Assembly (NCBI GenBank): GCA_038107835.1
Contig: JAYNHH010000005.1
Location: 1-64,000 of the forward strand
Direction of reading: 5' to 3'
DNA from: MED-G116 sp038107835
Lineage (GTDB): Bacteria; Pseudomonadota; Alphaproteobacteria; Puniceispirillales; Puniceispirillaceae
Length of the DNA stretch: 64,000 nucleotides
This document shows, piece by piece, positions 8,899-17,246 of this stretch. Numbering within the stretch: position 1 is the stretch's first letter; every line of letters begins with the position of its first letter. The translations under genes were made by a program, and so were the position numbers. The notes under the pieces are model-generated. The model was not told the origin of the DNA. It made no database searches and was given only the letters and a program-made list of their open reading frames with translations.

Positions 8899-9555
8899 CT
8901 AACCTGATTTGCCTTCCAGACCGGCGGCTGCGGCACCGGATGCTCCTGGAATCCTCATTTCGAACACATCTGTCACCACGGTGTAATCATAATAGCCAAG
9001 TCGTGCCAATGGTTTGATGCGGGGGATGTCCAGCTTGCCGTCTGGTGTCATCACATCATCGTCGACATGAATCCGGACAACCTCGCCATAGACCACTTCG
9101 ACCCAGCCATGCGAGGAGTTGCCACGCAGCCTGTGGGTTGACAGGTAGCGACATTCAAAATGTGCCGGGCTTTCCTTGACGCGTGGGCAGGGGGCATCAA
9201 TGCTGCTGATTGGCGTTACGCCGGCGCGCTCAAACTCGTTGATCTCGGCTGGTAGTTCCATCGCCGAGATATTGACCGCCTCGCGCAGATCATAGGTCGC
9301 CATGTTCCAGACAAACCAGCCTGTCTCCTCGGCGTTGACAACTGTGTGTTTGCGCTCACCACTGCTCAACTGGTTAGCGGCAAACATCACCATTGGTGGA
9401 TCAAAAGTCAGATTCTGCCATTGGCTGTAGGGTGCCAGATTGACCACCCCGTTGGATGAGATGGTCGACAGCCATCCTATCGGCCGCGGTACGGTGCAGG
9501 ATTTGAAGGGCGAGTAGGGCAGTGGACATTTGTCGTTTCGTGGATCAAAGTGCAT
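8899..9555 (-). CDS. flavin reductase family protein (FMN-binding split barrel)
   Basis: 218 residues. The N-terminal half carries the flavin-reductase-like pattern: FKSCTVPRPIGWLSTISSNG, NLAPYSQWQNLTFDPPMVMF, KHTVVNAEETGWFVWN, and a later HFECRYLS. Members of this subgroup bind FMN and either reduce flavin for partner oxygenases or act as oxidoreductases on their own. It is the last gene of the minus-strand operon running from the SDR gene (12639) through the aminotransferase and aldolase, 46 bases after the aldolase stop, so a role in the same catabolic route is likely but unproven. Confidence 0.88.
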   Translation of the reverse strand: MHFDPRNDKCPLPYSPFKSCTVPRPIGWLSTISSNGVVNLAPYSQWQNLTFDPPMVMFAANQLSSGERKHTVVNAEETGWFVWNMATYDLREAVNISAMELPAEINEFERAGVTPISSIDAPCPRVKESPAHFECRYLSTHRLRGNSSHGWVEVVYGEVVRIHVDDDVMTPDGKLDIPRIKPLARLGYYDYTVVTDVFEMRIPGASGAAAAGLEGKSG

Positions 9556-9601
9556 TTTATAATCCTTTTTTACAACAATTTATTAAGGAAACTTAAAGTA
9601 A

Positions 9602-10441
9602 CTAATCATCATTTTCCCGACGTAGGTTTTCAATTGCCCGCTCGGCAATGGCCTGCAGGGGCTGACGGGTTTTATCCAGAATGGCAATCCGGTCAAACAG
9701 CGTAGGTTCTGTTGCCAGCACGGTGCGGAGTGTGTTGCCAAAACACTGACGGAATTCGGTGCCTATATTGAGTTTGCAAACTCCAGTCTGTGTTGCAAGA
9801 TGCCGGCGCATCTCCGCCGACACACCTGATGCGCCATGTATCACCAATGGGCAGGCAACGGCCGCCTCAATGTCTGCCAGACGCTGTAGATTGATATTGG
9901 CTTTTTTTGTCTGTTGCAGATGTACATTGCCAACCGAAACGGCAAGCGCGTCAAGCTCTGCCTCGGATGCCAGCCGCGCTGCATCGGCGGGGATTGTCAT
10001 TTCCGACTCCTCACCGGAGTCATAGCCGACAAAGCCGATTTCACCCTCGACCGACGCGCCATGACGGTGCGCATGTTCAACAACTGTTGCGGTTCTGGCG
10101 ATATTCTCATCCAGACTGAGGCGTGAGCCATCAAACATCACCGAGGAAAATCCATGATCAATGCCTGTCACGCACTCCTCAAGGCTGGTTGCATGGTCGA
10201 TATGGCAGACAATCGGCACTGAGGCTGTTTCCGCCAGATGCCTGAACATGGGCCCCGATACCTCCACCGGCATATGTCGCCGGAAGCCCGGTCCTGCCTG
10301 CAGAATGATAGGAGCTTTCTGGGCTTCGGCAGCCGCGACATAGGCCAGCGCATCCTCCCAGCCCAGGACGACAAAGCCGACAATGCCATACCCCCCGGAT
10401 TTTGCCGGTCCCAAAACGTCGCGCAGTGAGGCAATGCTCAT
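9602..10441 (-). CDS. class II (zinc) ketose-bisphosphate aldolase family
   Basis: 279 residues, matching class II fructose/tagatose-bisphosphate aldolases. CHIDHAT places the catalytic Asp82 and first zinc His83. EGEIG sits near residues 132-136. The further zinc histidines are GNVH174 and VIH202 in VIHGASG. The phosphate-binding end KLNIGTEFRQ differs from the usual NIDTE/NVATE forms. It has no linked sugar kinase; instead it lies 21 bases after a class III aminotransferase and 46 bases before a flavin reductase. The true substrate may therefore be an unusual phosphorylated or non-phosphorylated ketose; I would not call it a glycolytic enzyme. Confidence 0.9.
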   Translation of the reverse strand: MSIASLRDVLGPAKSGGYGIVGFVVLGWEDALAYVAAAEAQKAPIILQAGPGFRRHMPVEVSGPMFRHLAETASVPIVCHIDHATSLEECVTGIDHGFSSVMFDGSRLSLDENIARTATVVEHAHRHGASVEGEIGFVGYDSGEESEMTIPADAARLASEAELDALAVSVGNVHLQQTKKANINLQRLADIEAAVACPLVIHGASGVSAEMRRHLATQTGVCKLNIGTEFRQCFGNTLRTVLATEPTLFDRIAILDKTRQPLQAIAERAIENLRRENDD

Positions 10442-10462
10442 TTCAAGCTCACCCGCACAATT

Positions 10463-11872
10463 CTATGCCCGTATTTCATCGGCAAATGGCTGCAATGCAT
10501 CCATCGCCGCCTCAACCCGGTCAAACATGTCATGAAGCTCGCCCTCGCTGATGATCAGGGGAGGGCAGAAACCGACAATATCGCCCGGTAGCGCCCGCAG
10601 AATGACGCCATGTTCCTGAATTTTGGCAACAGCTTTGGCAGCAATCTTATGGGTTGGATCGAATTTCTCTCTGCTACTGCTGTCGGCACAGAACTCCATG
10701 GCACCGATCAGTCCAATGGCTCGGACATTGCCAATGAAGTCGAACCTGTCAAACTTCTCAACTCGCGCGGCGAAAACTGGAGCGATGCGGCGAACATGGC
10801 CGATGATGTCCCGTTCCGCGATCAGTTGTTGTGCGCGCAGGGCCACGGCGGCACAGACTGGATGTGCCGAATAGGTGTAGCCATGTCCGAAAATTCCCAG
10901 CTGTTCGGCATGTTCGGCAAGTGGGCCATAGACATGGTCGGACAGCATGACCGCCGAGATCGGCAGATAGGCTGATGACAGCGCCTTGGCGCAGGTCAGC
11001 ATATCCGGCTGCACATCCATCGTCTCCGATCCCCACATATTGCCGGTTCGCCCAAAGCCACAGATCACCTCATCCGCAACCAACAGGACATCATATTTGT
11101 GCAGTACCGCCCGGATGGCGGCAAAATAACCGGCTGGCGGGATGATTACGCCGCCAGCACCCATCACTGGCTCGGCAAACAGGGCGCCGACTTTGTCCGG
11201 TCCCTCTGCAAGGATCAAGGCTTCCAATTCGGTTGCACAGCGTGCCACAAAATCCGCCTCACTCTCACCCTCGTGCGCACCGTTATAGTAATCGGGGGTC
11301 GTTGTGTGTTTGACAAAATCCAGTGGCAGACCAAAGCCATCCTGGGCGTAGGGCAATGCGGTCATGCTGGCAGCGGCAATTGTGACCCCGTGATAGCCGC
11401 GTTTGCGGCTGATGATCTTGCGCTTTTCGGGGGTACCGCGGGCGGCATGGTAATACCAGACCATCTTCATGGCGGTGTCATTGGCCTCGGAGCCGGACGC
11501 AGCAAAATAGACCTTGCTCATCTGGCTGTTACGGCCTGCTGGCGGTGCTGATTTGATCAGCGTTTCAGCAAGGTCAATTGCCGGGTTGACGGTCTTTCCA
11601 GCAAAGCTGTGGTAGAAAGGAAGGGTTCTCAACTGCGAAATTGCGGCTTCGACAAGCTCCGGTTCGGAGAAGCCAAGCGATGTGCACCACAGCCCGCTCA
11701 TTCCTTCATAGAATTTCTGGCCATTGTCGTCATGCACGAACACGCCGTCACCACGGGCCATGATATGCGGGCCTGTCTCACGCAGCATTGATGGATTTGT
11801 GTAGGGATGCAGGTGAAAGGCGATGTCGCGGCTGGCTGGCGAATTGCCGGATGAGGTGTCATCAAAGGTCAT
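10463..11872 (-). CDS. class III PLP-dependent aminotransferase (omega-transaminase type)
   Basis: 469 residues. PLP fold motifs are clear: YFAASGSEANDTAMKM near 122-137, GYHGVTIAAASMT near 159-171, ADEVICGFGRTG with the cofactor Asp267, and the Schiff-base Lys296 in TCAKALSSAYLPISA. The N-terminus (FHLHPYTNPSM) is like the omega-amino acid:pyruvate transaminases, which act on terminal amines such as beta-alanine, taurine or GABA. The exact amino donor cannot be read. It is in an operon with an SDR (26 bases upstream) and a class II aldolase (21 bases downstream), suggesting transamination of an amino-polyol-like or amino-acid-like compound. Confidence 0.92.
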   Translation of the reverse strand: MTFDDTSSGNSPASRDIAFHLHPYTNPSMLRETGPHIMARGDGVFVHDDNGQKFYEGMSGLWCTSLGFSEPELVEAAISQLRTLPFYHSFAGKTVNPAIDLAETLIKSAPPAGRNSQMSKVYFAASGSEANDTAMKMVWYYHAARGTPEKRKIISRKRGYHGVTIAAASMTALPYAQDGFGLPLDFVKHTTTPDYYNGAHEGESEADFVARCATELEALILAEGPDKVGALFAEPVMGAGGVIIPPAGYFAAIRAVLHKYDVLLVADEVICGFGRTGNMWGSETMDVQPDMLTCAKALSSAYLPISAVMLSDHVYGPLAEHAEQLGIFGHGYTYSAHPVCAAVALRAQQLIAERDIIGHVRRIAPVFAARVEKFDRFDFIGNVRAIGLIGAMEFCADSSSREKFDPTHKIAAKAVAKIQEHGVILRALPGDIVGFCPPLIISEGELHDMFDRVEAAMDALQPFADEIRA

Positions 11873-11898
11873 GGGTCAATCCTTCCTTGTGGTGCCGC

Positions 11899-12639
11899 TC
11901 AGACGTGCTGGCCACCATTTATATGGATTTCCGAGCCGTTGAGATATTGTGCGGCGTCACTGCACAGGAAGAAGATCGTGTCGGCAACCTCATCAGGTGT
12001 GCCAAAACGTCCCAGCGGAATCTGCGGCAGAATGGCCTCCTCGCTACCCGGACTCAGAATGTCTGTCATGATTTCACCGGGGGCGATCGCATTCACACGT
12101 ATCCCCAGCTTGCCAAAATCAGAAGCCATCTCGCGGGTAAGGGCCCCAAGGGCTGCCTTTGACGTTGCATAGGCGGAGCCAGCAAAATCATGCACCCGGC
12201 TACCGGCAATCGAGGTGACATTGACAACCGCTCCCTTGCCACGCTGCAATGGTTCGGCAAAGGCCTTTGTCATCATGATTGGGGCAAAGACATTAACCTG
12301 AAACACCTGCTGCCAGGCGTTCATTGGTGTGGTCAGGCTGTCAAGGCGTGAACCATCCTTGGATTTTGGCGAAATGCCGGCATTGTTCACAAGCGCATGC
12401 AGGGGCCTGCCATCCAAACGGTCAAGCAGCTCGCTTGCCCCGCGCACCACATCCTCCTGTGATGCGAGATCAATCTGCAGGTGGTCCTCTGGCCCTGCCT
12501 CCCAGGGGCAGTTTTCCGGAAATCCGTGGCGTGAACAGGTGATCACCCGCCACCCCTCCATTGAAAACCGCTTTACCGTAGCATGCCCGATACCCCGGCT
12601 TGCGCCCGTCAGAACTATGATTTTACGATCGTCACTCAT
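11899..12639 (-). CDS. SDR family NAD(P)-dependent oxidoreductase
   Basis: 246 residues starting at MSDDRKIIVLTGAS; the frame reaches back to 12681, but the ATG at 12639 has a GGGGAAAA site and begins directly at the Rossmann strand. Classical SDR motifs: TGASRGIG for NAD(P) binding, LVNNAGIS, the catalytic Ser in VTSIAGSR, and YATSK with the catalytic Tyr and Lys. The ending LNGSEIHINGGQHV is typical of 3-oxoacyl-ACP reductase-like SDRs. It is the first gene of the operon with the aminotransferase, aldolase and flavin reductase. Its promoter should lie in the 190-base gap upstream. Confidence 0.92.
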   Translation of the reverse strand: MSDDRKIIVLTGASRGIGHATVKRFSMEGWRVITCSRHGFPENCPWEAGPEDHLQIDLASQEDVVRGASELLDRLDGRPLHALVNNAGISPKSKDGSRLDSLTTPMNAWQQVFQVNVFAPIMMTKAFAEPLQRGKGAVVNVTSIAGSRVHDFAGSAYATSKAALGALTREMASDFGKLGIRVNAIAPGEIMTDILSPGSEEAILPQIPLGRFGTPDEVADTIFFLCSDAAQYLNGSEIHINGGQHV

Positions 12640-12828
12640 CCGCAGTTTTCCCCGCATTGTCGCTATCCGGCAGTCATTCATGATCCGAGATCAGCTTGAA
12701 AACCCGGTAATCCTAGCCCCAAAACGCTAACCGATTTTCAGACGCGTGACCAGACAGCCGAATTGACACATCTGCTCTGCCGATCATCGGACATCTTGTC
12801 CTCTCACCAGATAGCTGACAATCCCGCT

Positions 12829-13134
12829 CTAATCCTCGACGCTGCCAAGCGTCATCAGCGTTTTGCCGGTCACCGACATGGTCTTTGGTGACAGCGTCTG
12901 GGTAAATTTCTGGATGTTCTCGACGATCATCTTCTCGATCACGCGCTGGGTTTCCTCATCTGGAAATTCCCAGATCACTGTGCTGACATGTGGTGTCTGG
13001 TCATTTTTAATGGCACGAAACCGAACATTTGGAATATTTTCCAGCAGGCTTGGCCAGCGTGTCTGCAGAATGGATTCGAACAATTCACATTCTTCGGCTG
13101 AGGGAAAGGTTCTGATAAAAATCTTGATGATCAT
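12829..13134 (-). CDS. small hypothetical protein, possible dimeric alpha-beta barrel
   Basis: 101 residues with no recognised motif. The pattern of a beta strand (MIIKIFIRTF), a helix (SAEECELFESILQTRWPSLL), a second strand (VSTVIWEF) and a second helix (EETQRVIEKMIVENIQKF) resembles small ferredoxin-like, dimeric alpha-beta barrel proteins such as ABM domains; this is inference from pattern only. It is isolated between the SDR operon and tupC. Confidence 0.6.
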   Translation of the reverse strand: MIIKIFIRTFPSAEECELFESILQTRWPSLLENIPNVRFRAIKNDQTPHVSTVIWEFPDEETQRVIEKMIVENIQKFTQTLSPKTMSVTGKTLMTLGSVED

Positions 13135-13223
13135 CGGGCCACCCTAAAAACAAGCGTGAAACTGAAACAGGCACTTCCAAGATGGCAATATGACCTGATC
13201 ACAAGGGGGCGGCAAGTCGCTTG

Positions 13224-13907
13224 TTACAGATGATTGAGAAAATTATCGGCGATGGGATCCGCAGGTTTGTGAAAAAAATCGGCTGCTGGGCGGCCCTCCA
13301 GCAATTGGCCAGCGTGAATGAACAGCACATGCTGGGCGAGGCGTTCAGCCTGCGCACGGTTGTGGCTTGTCATGATGATCGTGGTGCCATCCGCATGGGC
13401 GTCTTGGATCATCTGTTCGATGGCCGTTGTCGATTCATAATCCAGATGCGATGTGGGTTCATCGAGAAACAGCAGGCTCGGCTGGCTGGCCAGCGCGCCG
13501 ATCAGGGCCAGTTTCTGCTGTTCACCACCGGAGAGCTGATGCGCGTGCGTGTCCATCTGCGCGTCTAGACCGGCATGCGCAAACCAGGCTTCAGTGTTTT
13601 TGTCGGAACAGCTGGGACAGACAAAACGGAAATGTTTGCGCGCGCTTCGGCGTAACAATATTGGCTTCTGGAAAACGATTTTCTGCCGCTCGGCGGGTGG
13701 TCCCTTGATATCGCCATCGGTCCTTGCCAGCAGGCCATGCAATGTCCTCAACAGGACTGATTTACCCGCGCCATTATGCCCGAGGAGCATGATCAGGCTG
13801 CCGCGCTCAATCCGCAGATTGACCCTGTCCAGTAACGTCTTGCCATTTCTGACAACAGTTAAGTTATCAGTTTGCAGGATATATTTATTTTCATTTTTAT
13901 CAGTCAT
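13224..13907 (-). CDS. tupC: ABC transporter ATP-binding protein, tungstate (Tup) type
   Basis: 227 residues. Walker A is GHNGAGKS at 43-50, the signature is LSGGEQQ at 125-131, and Walker B LLFLDEP at 145-151 is followed by the D-loop SHLD. The compact size and pairing with a TupB-like permease point to the tungstate/molybdate uptake family. It overlaps the permease gene by 8 bases, so the two are translated together. The start of the gene is AT-rich compared with its neighbours. No substrate-binding TupA gene is present nearby (see findings). Confidence 0.87.
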   Translation of the reverse strand: MTDKNENKYILQTDNLTVVRNGKTLLDRVNLRIERGSLIMLLGHNGAGKSVLLRTLHGLLARTDGDIKGPPAERQKIVFQKPILLRRSARKHFRFVCPSCSDKNTEAWFAHAGLDAQMDTHAHQLSGGEQQKLALIGALASQPSLLFLDEPTSHLDYESTTAIEQMIQDAHADGTTIIMTSHNRAQAERLAQHVLFIHAGQLLEGRPAADFFHKPADPIADNFLNHL

Positions 13908-14607
13908 TTACGATGTTTCTTTCAAATTTTGATCGAATCATCTGACTGGCGATATTCACACTGAGTGCGATGGCCAGCAACACAACGCCCAGCGCCAATG
14001 CCTTCGCCAGCTCACCGCGTGAGGTTTCAAGCCCGATGGCTGTCGTCATCACACGCGTTGAGTGGCGGATATTGCCGCCGACAATCATCACCGCGCCAAC
14101 CTCGGAAATGGCCCTGCCGAAACAGGCAAGAGCAATGGTGATCAGCGCCACCCGTGCCTCGCTGATCAGAACAAGAACGCGGTTGAGTTTGCTTGTCCTC
14201 AAGGACAGGAAGAGCGGTGTATATTCACTGTTCAATGTCTCGAAGACCTGCCTCGACAGGGCAATCGATATCGGCAGCACAAGGACAAATTGCGCCAACA
14301 TCATCGCGTAACTTGTATAGAGAATGCCAAGCCAGCCAAATGGTCCAGCGCGTGAAATCAGCACATAGATGAACAGCCCGACAACAACCGGTGGCATGCC
14401 AAGAAAGGTGTTGCTGAGGGTGATGATGGCCCACCGACCGGGAAAGCGGTAACTGCTCAACAGCGCACCAATCGGCAGACCAATCAGCAACGCCGCACCA
14501 ACCGCGGTGAAACTGACCATCAGGGAAAGCGAAATGATGCTCATAAGTTCAGGATCAAGGGCCAGCAGCATTGCAAAGGCCAGTTTCAGAGGGTCCATGA
14601 ATTCCAT
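13900..14607 (-). CDS. tupB: ABC transporter permease, tungstate (Tup) type
   Basis: 235 residues with about five or six membrane segments. LSLMVSFTAVGAALLIGLPIG and SNTFLGMPPVVVGLFIYVLI fit the TupB/ModB permease family; the cytoplasmic coupling loop is FGRAISEVGAVMIVGGN, and the next segment begins RVMTTAIGLETSRG as in TupB. The upstream gap of about 120 bases contains no substrate-binding gene. Tungstate is the best guess for the substrate; molybdate or another oxyanion is possible. Confidence 0.87.
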   Translation of the reverse strand: MEFMDPLKLAFAMLLALDPELMSIISLSLMVSFTAVGAALLIGLPIGALLSSYRFPGRWAIITLSNTFLGMPPVVVGLFIYVLISRAGPFGWLGILYTSYAMMLAQFVLVLPISIALSRQVFETLNSEYTPLFLSLRTSKLNRVLVLISEARVALITIALACFGRAISEVGAVMIVGGNIRHSTRVMTTAIGLETSRGELAKALALGVVLLAIALSVNIASQMIRSKFERNIVND

Positions 14608-14730
14608 TGCCGCAGTGTGACCTGTCCGATGATAAAACTCACGCCTTTTTTGTGCGTGGCGGGGAGAAATCAGCCCGTCGCCGAGTCCTGATGAGCGTCA
14701 TGATGTGATCTGGTTTTTTGCGAGACAAGT

Positions 14731-15264
14731 CTAACCGGCCTGCAGCCGCGCATCCCGTGCATTTTCCAGCATGGTTGACAGCTCGGCTGCAAGGCCCGGG
14801 GTTTCGACAGGGTGAAGAAACCCGCCAATTTCCGTGCGTCTGCCATGCGAAGTGACATAAATGCGCTGGCGATAGCGTGCTGACATTTCCGGCGGGGTCT
14901 TCGGGGTGACCTCAACACGAAGCCAGTCGGCGGGCATGCGGACAATGTCAGTTTCGCCGGTCGGCGCCACATTTTCAACAACCAGTTCACGCTCGGTTGC
15001 CGTCAGTTTCTGACGCTGCCTCGCGGCCCGGTAATTCAGCTTGAACGCACCCCAGACAACCAGAATTTCCAATCCCAAAAAACCAATGACTGGCCAAGCC
15101 CCAAGCAGGAAAAAGCCCAGACCGATAAAGAAGGCGAGGCTGGCAAGCACCGCCATGACAATCGCAAAGCCATGCTTTGACAACGACCGGTAAGGCCAGA
15201 TTGTCAGCGTCTGTTTGAATTTCGGCTTTTGGGGTGAGGAGAACGCCATAAAAATCTCTGTCAT
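14731..15264 (-). CDS. DUF2244 domain membrane protein
   Basis: About 177 residues if started at MTEIFMAFSS; an ATG at 15249 is also plausible and begins at MAFSSPQ. The core is two adjacent hydrophobic segments (FAIVMAVLASLAFFIGLGFF and PVIGFLGLEILVVWGAFKL), followed by a soluble domain with PADWLRVEV and RTEIGGFLHP. This matches DUF2244, an alphaproteobacterial integral membrane family of unknown function often found beside respiratory genes. It is divergent from the DUF952 gene. Confidence 0.85.
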   Translation of the reverse strand: MTEIFMAFSSPQKPKFKQTLTIWPYRSLSKHGFAIVMAVLASLAFFIGLGFFLLGAWPVIGFLGLEILVVWGAFKLNYRAARQRQKLTATERELVVENVAPTGETDIVRMPADWLRVEVTPKTPPEMSARYRQRIYVTSHGRRTEIGGFLHPVETPGLAAELSTMLENARDARLQAG

Positions 15265-15383
15265 CAGCTGATCCGCTTGTTTAAAAGCCATAAAAATTGC
15301 AGGTTGGTCAAGCCTTGTGCCGCCTCTTGCGACATTCCGGCGCAAAGGTCACTGCCCGCAAATGCAAACGCTGGAGATTGCAA

Positions 15384-15728
15384 ATGACCATGATCTACAA
15401 AATCTGTCCGGCCACAATATGGCAACAGGCTGAAACAGCCGGTTTTTTTGCAGGAGCCGGAATTGATCTTGCTGACGGCTACATCCATTTCTCGAGCGCC
15501 GATCAGGTTGCGGAAACGGCGCGTCTGCATTTTGCCAGCCAGCCTGATCTCGTTCTTGTCGAGGTCGACTCAACTGCGGTCGAGATTGTCTGGGAAGAAT
15601 CACGCGGTGGCCAGCTGTTTCCGCATCTCTATAACCGATTGCCGCTGTCGGCGGTTGTTTCAATTTGGCCGCTTGCGGTGGCTGCCGACGGCACGCATCA
15701 GCTACCGCCGCATCTTCCAGCGTCCTAG
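15384..15728 (+). CDS. DUF952 domain-containing protein
   Basis: 114 residues from the ATG at 15384, preceded by GGAG. The family pattern is present: IYKICPATIWQQAETAGFF, DGYIHFSSADQVAETA, LVLVEVDS, and LFPHLYNRLPLSAV. DUF952 proteins are small cytosolic proteins with an ADP-ribosyltransferase-like fold; their biochemical role is unknown. The stop codon overlaps the stop of the convergent HIT gene. Confidence 0.9.
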   Translation: MTMIYKICPATIWQQAETAGFFAGAGIDLADGYIHFSSADQVAETARLHFASQPDLVLVEVDSTAVEIVWEESRGGQLFPHLYNRLPLSAVVSIWPLAVAADGTHQLPPHLPAS

Positions 15729-16141
15729 GCAAGCGCCGCCAGAAACTCCTCGAGAACGGCCAGCCGCCTAGCCCTTGTTGTGGGTGAAAGTGGGGCAGGC
15801 GCGCCATGACCCCAGACAGGGGCTGGCCAGGCCTCATCGTCGGCATGTCTGGCGATCACATGCAGATGAAACTGCGAAACAACATTGCCGATTGTCGCGA
15901 TGTTGATCTTCTCGGCCGCGGTTGCGCGCTGCAGGGCGGCGCCAAGCGCCGCTGCAAGCTGCATGAGCTCGGCATTCATTTCCGGATCCAGGTCATGCAG
16001 TTCAGTTGCGCCCTCTTGTTCCGGGATCAGCAGGACCCAGAAAAACCGTTCATCGGCAACGAGCCGAAACTGAAAAGCGGCGTGGCGCCCGACCAGCAGG
16101 CTGTCTGCCTCAATGCGGGGGTTGAGCGCAAAAGCCATCAA
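15725..16141 (-). CDS. HIT-domain nucleotide hydrolase/transferase-like protein
   Basis: 138 residues. The histidine-triad region reads QFHLHVIAR at 90-98, so the first His of the triad is replaced by Gln, a variant common in one alphaproteobacterial HIT subgroup; the other two histidines, 92 and 94, are intact. HIT proteins hydrolyse or transfer nucleotide monophosphates. The start overlaps the stop of the upstream aldo/keto reductase by 4 bases, so they form an operon. Substrate unknown. Confidence 0.88.
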   Translation of the reverse strand: MMAFALNPRIEADSLLVGRHAAFQFRLVADERFFWVLLIPEQEGATELHDLDPEMNAELMQLAAALGAALQRATAAEKINIATIGNVVSQFHLHVIARHADDEAWPAPVWGHGAPAPLSPTTRARRLAVLEEFLAALA

Positions 16142-17181
16142 AATGGCATGGGGTGCGCCCGGTGCGCGGCGTCAATTTCTTCCATCACCGTTTCGGACAG
16201 GGTGACGTCGACAGAGCCAAGAAGACAGTCAAGCTGGGCTAACGAGGTTGCGCCGATGATAAGTGACATCATCGCTGGCCTTGTCAGCGCCCAGGCAAGC
16301 GCCATCTGGTTTGGATCAAGCCCATGCCGTTTGGCAATATCGAGATAGGCGTCAATCGCCGGCCAAACCCGTGGATTGATCCGGCCGCCCATTTCCGGGC
16401 CGATGGAACGGCGTGACCCGTCGGGAATCATCCCGTTCTGGTATTTGCCACTCAACATACCGCAGGCGATGGGGGAGAAGGCAAAAAGCCCAACCTGTTC
16501 ATTGTGGCACAATTCTGCGAGATCGGTGTCATACAGCCGGCACAACAGACTGTATTCATTCTGCAACGACATCACCCGCGGCAGATCGCGGTCTTCGGAA
16601 ATACGCAGCCATTGCGCTGTTCCCCATGCGCTCTCATTCGACAGTCCGAAATGCCGCACCTTTCCCTGCTTTTGCAAACTGTCCATCGCGTCGAGAACTT
16701 CGGCCATGTGATCAAGCGTTTCCTGCTTGTTCTGCTGCGTAGGATCATATTGCCAGTTCTGACGGAACATGTAAGAGCCGCGGTTTGGCCAATGGAGTTG
16801 ATACAGATCAATGTAATCAGTCTGCAACGAGGTTAGTGAGCTCTCAACAGCAATTGATATGATTTCGGGTGTGATCGGACCACCACCACGCAGGTTCCGG
16901 AATCCATTGCCGGCAACCTTGGTTGCGATTAGCACGTCATCGCGGCGACCTGATTTGGCGACCCATTCGCCGATCACCCGTTCCGTGTCACCCTGTGTTT
17001 CGACTGACATCGGTGTGGTCGGGTAGATTTCCGCAGTGTCAATGATGTTGACACCGCGTTCAAGCGCCATATCAATCTGCGCGTGGCCTTCCTCGGTGGT
17101 GTTCTGTGATCCCCAGGTCATTGAACCAAGGCAGATGGCGCTCACGTCAATATCGGTTGACCCCAGCTTGTTGTAGATCAT
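16138..17181 (-). CDS. aldo/keto reductase (Tas-like)
   Basis: 347 residues. Family motifs: LGSMTWGSQNTTEEGHAQID near the N-terminus, NIIDTAEIYP with the catalytic Asp and Tyr, VLIATKVAG with the catalytic Lys, and YIDLYQLHWPNRG with the His. The layout resembles E. coli Tas. The substrate is unknown but is probably a small aldehyde or ketone. It overlaps the HIT gene by 4 bases and lies 65 bases downstream of galM on the same strand. Confidence 0.9.
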   Translation of the reverse strand: MIYNKLGSTDIDVSAICLGSMTWGSQNTTEEGHAQIDMALERGVNIIDTAEIYPTTPMSVETQGDTERVIGEWVAKSGRRDDVLIATKVAGNGFRNLRGGGPITPEIISIAVESSLTSLQTDYIDLYQLHWPNRGSYMFRQNWQYDPTQQNKQETLDHMAEVLDAMDSLQKQGKVRHFGLSNESAWGTAQWLRISEDRDLPRVMSLQNEYSLLCRLYDTDLAELCHNEQVGLFAFSPIACGMLSGKYQNGMIPDGSRRSIGPEMGGRINPRVWPAIDAYLDIAKRHGLDPNQMALAWALTRPAMMSLIIGATSLAQLDCLLGSVDVTLSETVMEEIDAAHRAHPMPF

Positions 17182-17246
17182 GATCGGCTCTCATTTGCAA
17201 TTGATCGGATGGGTGATAGGACAGTTTGGACTTTTAAAGGGATAGT

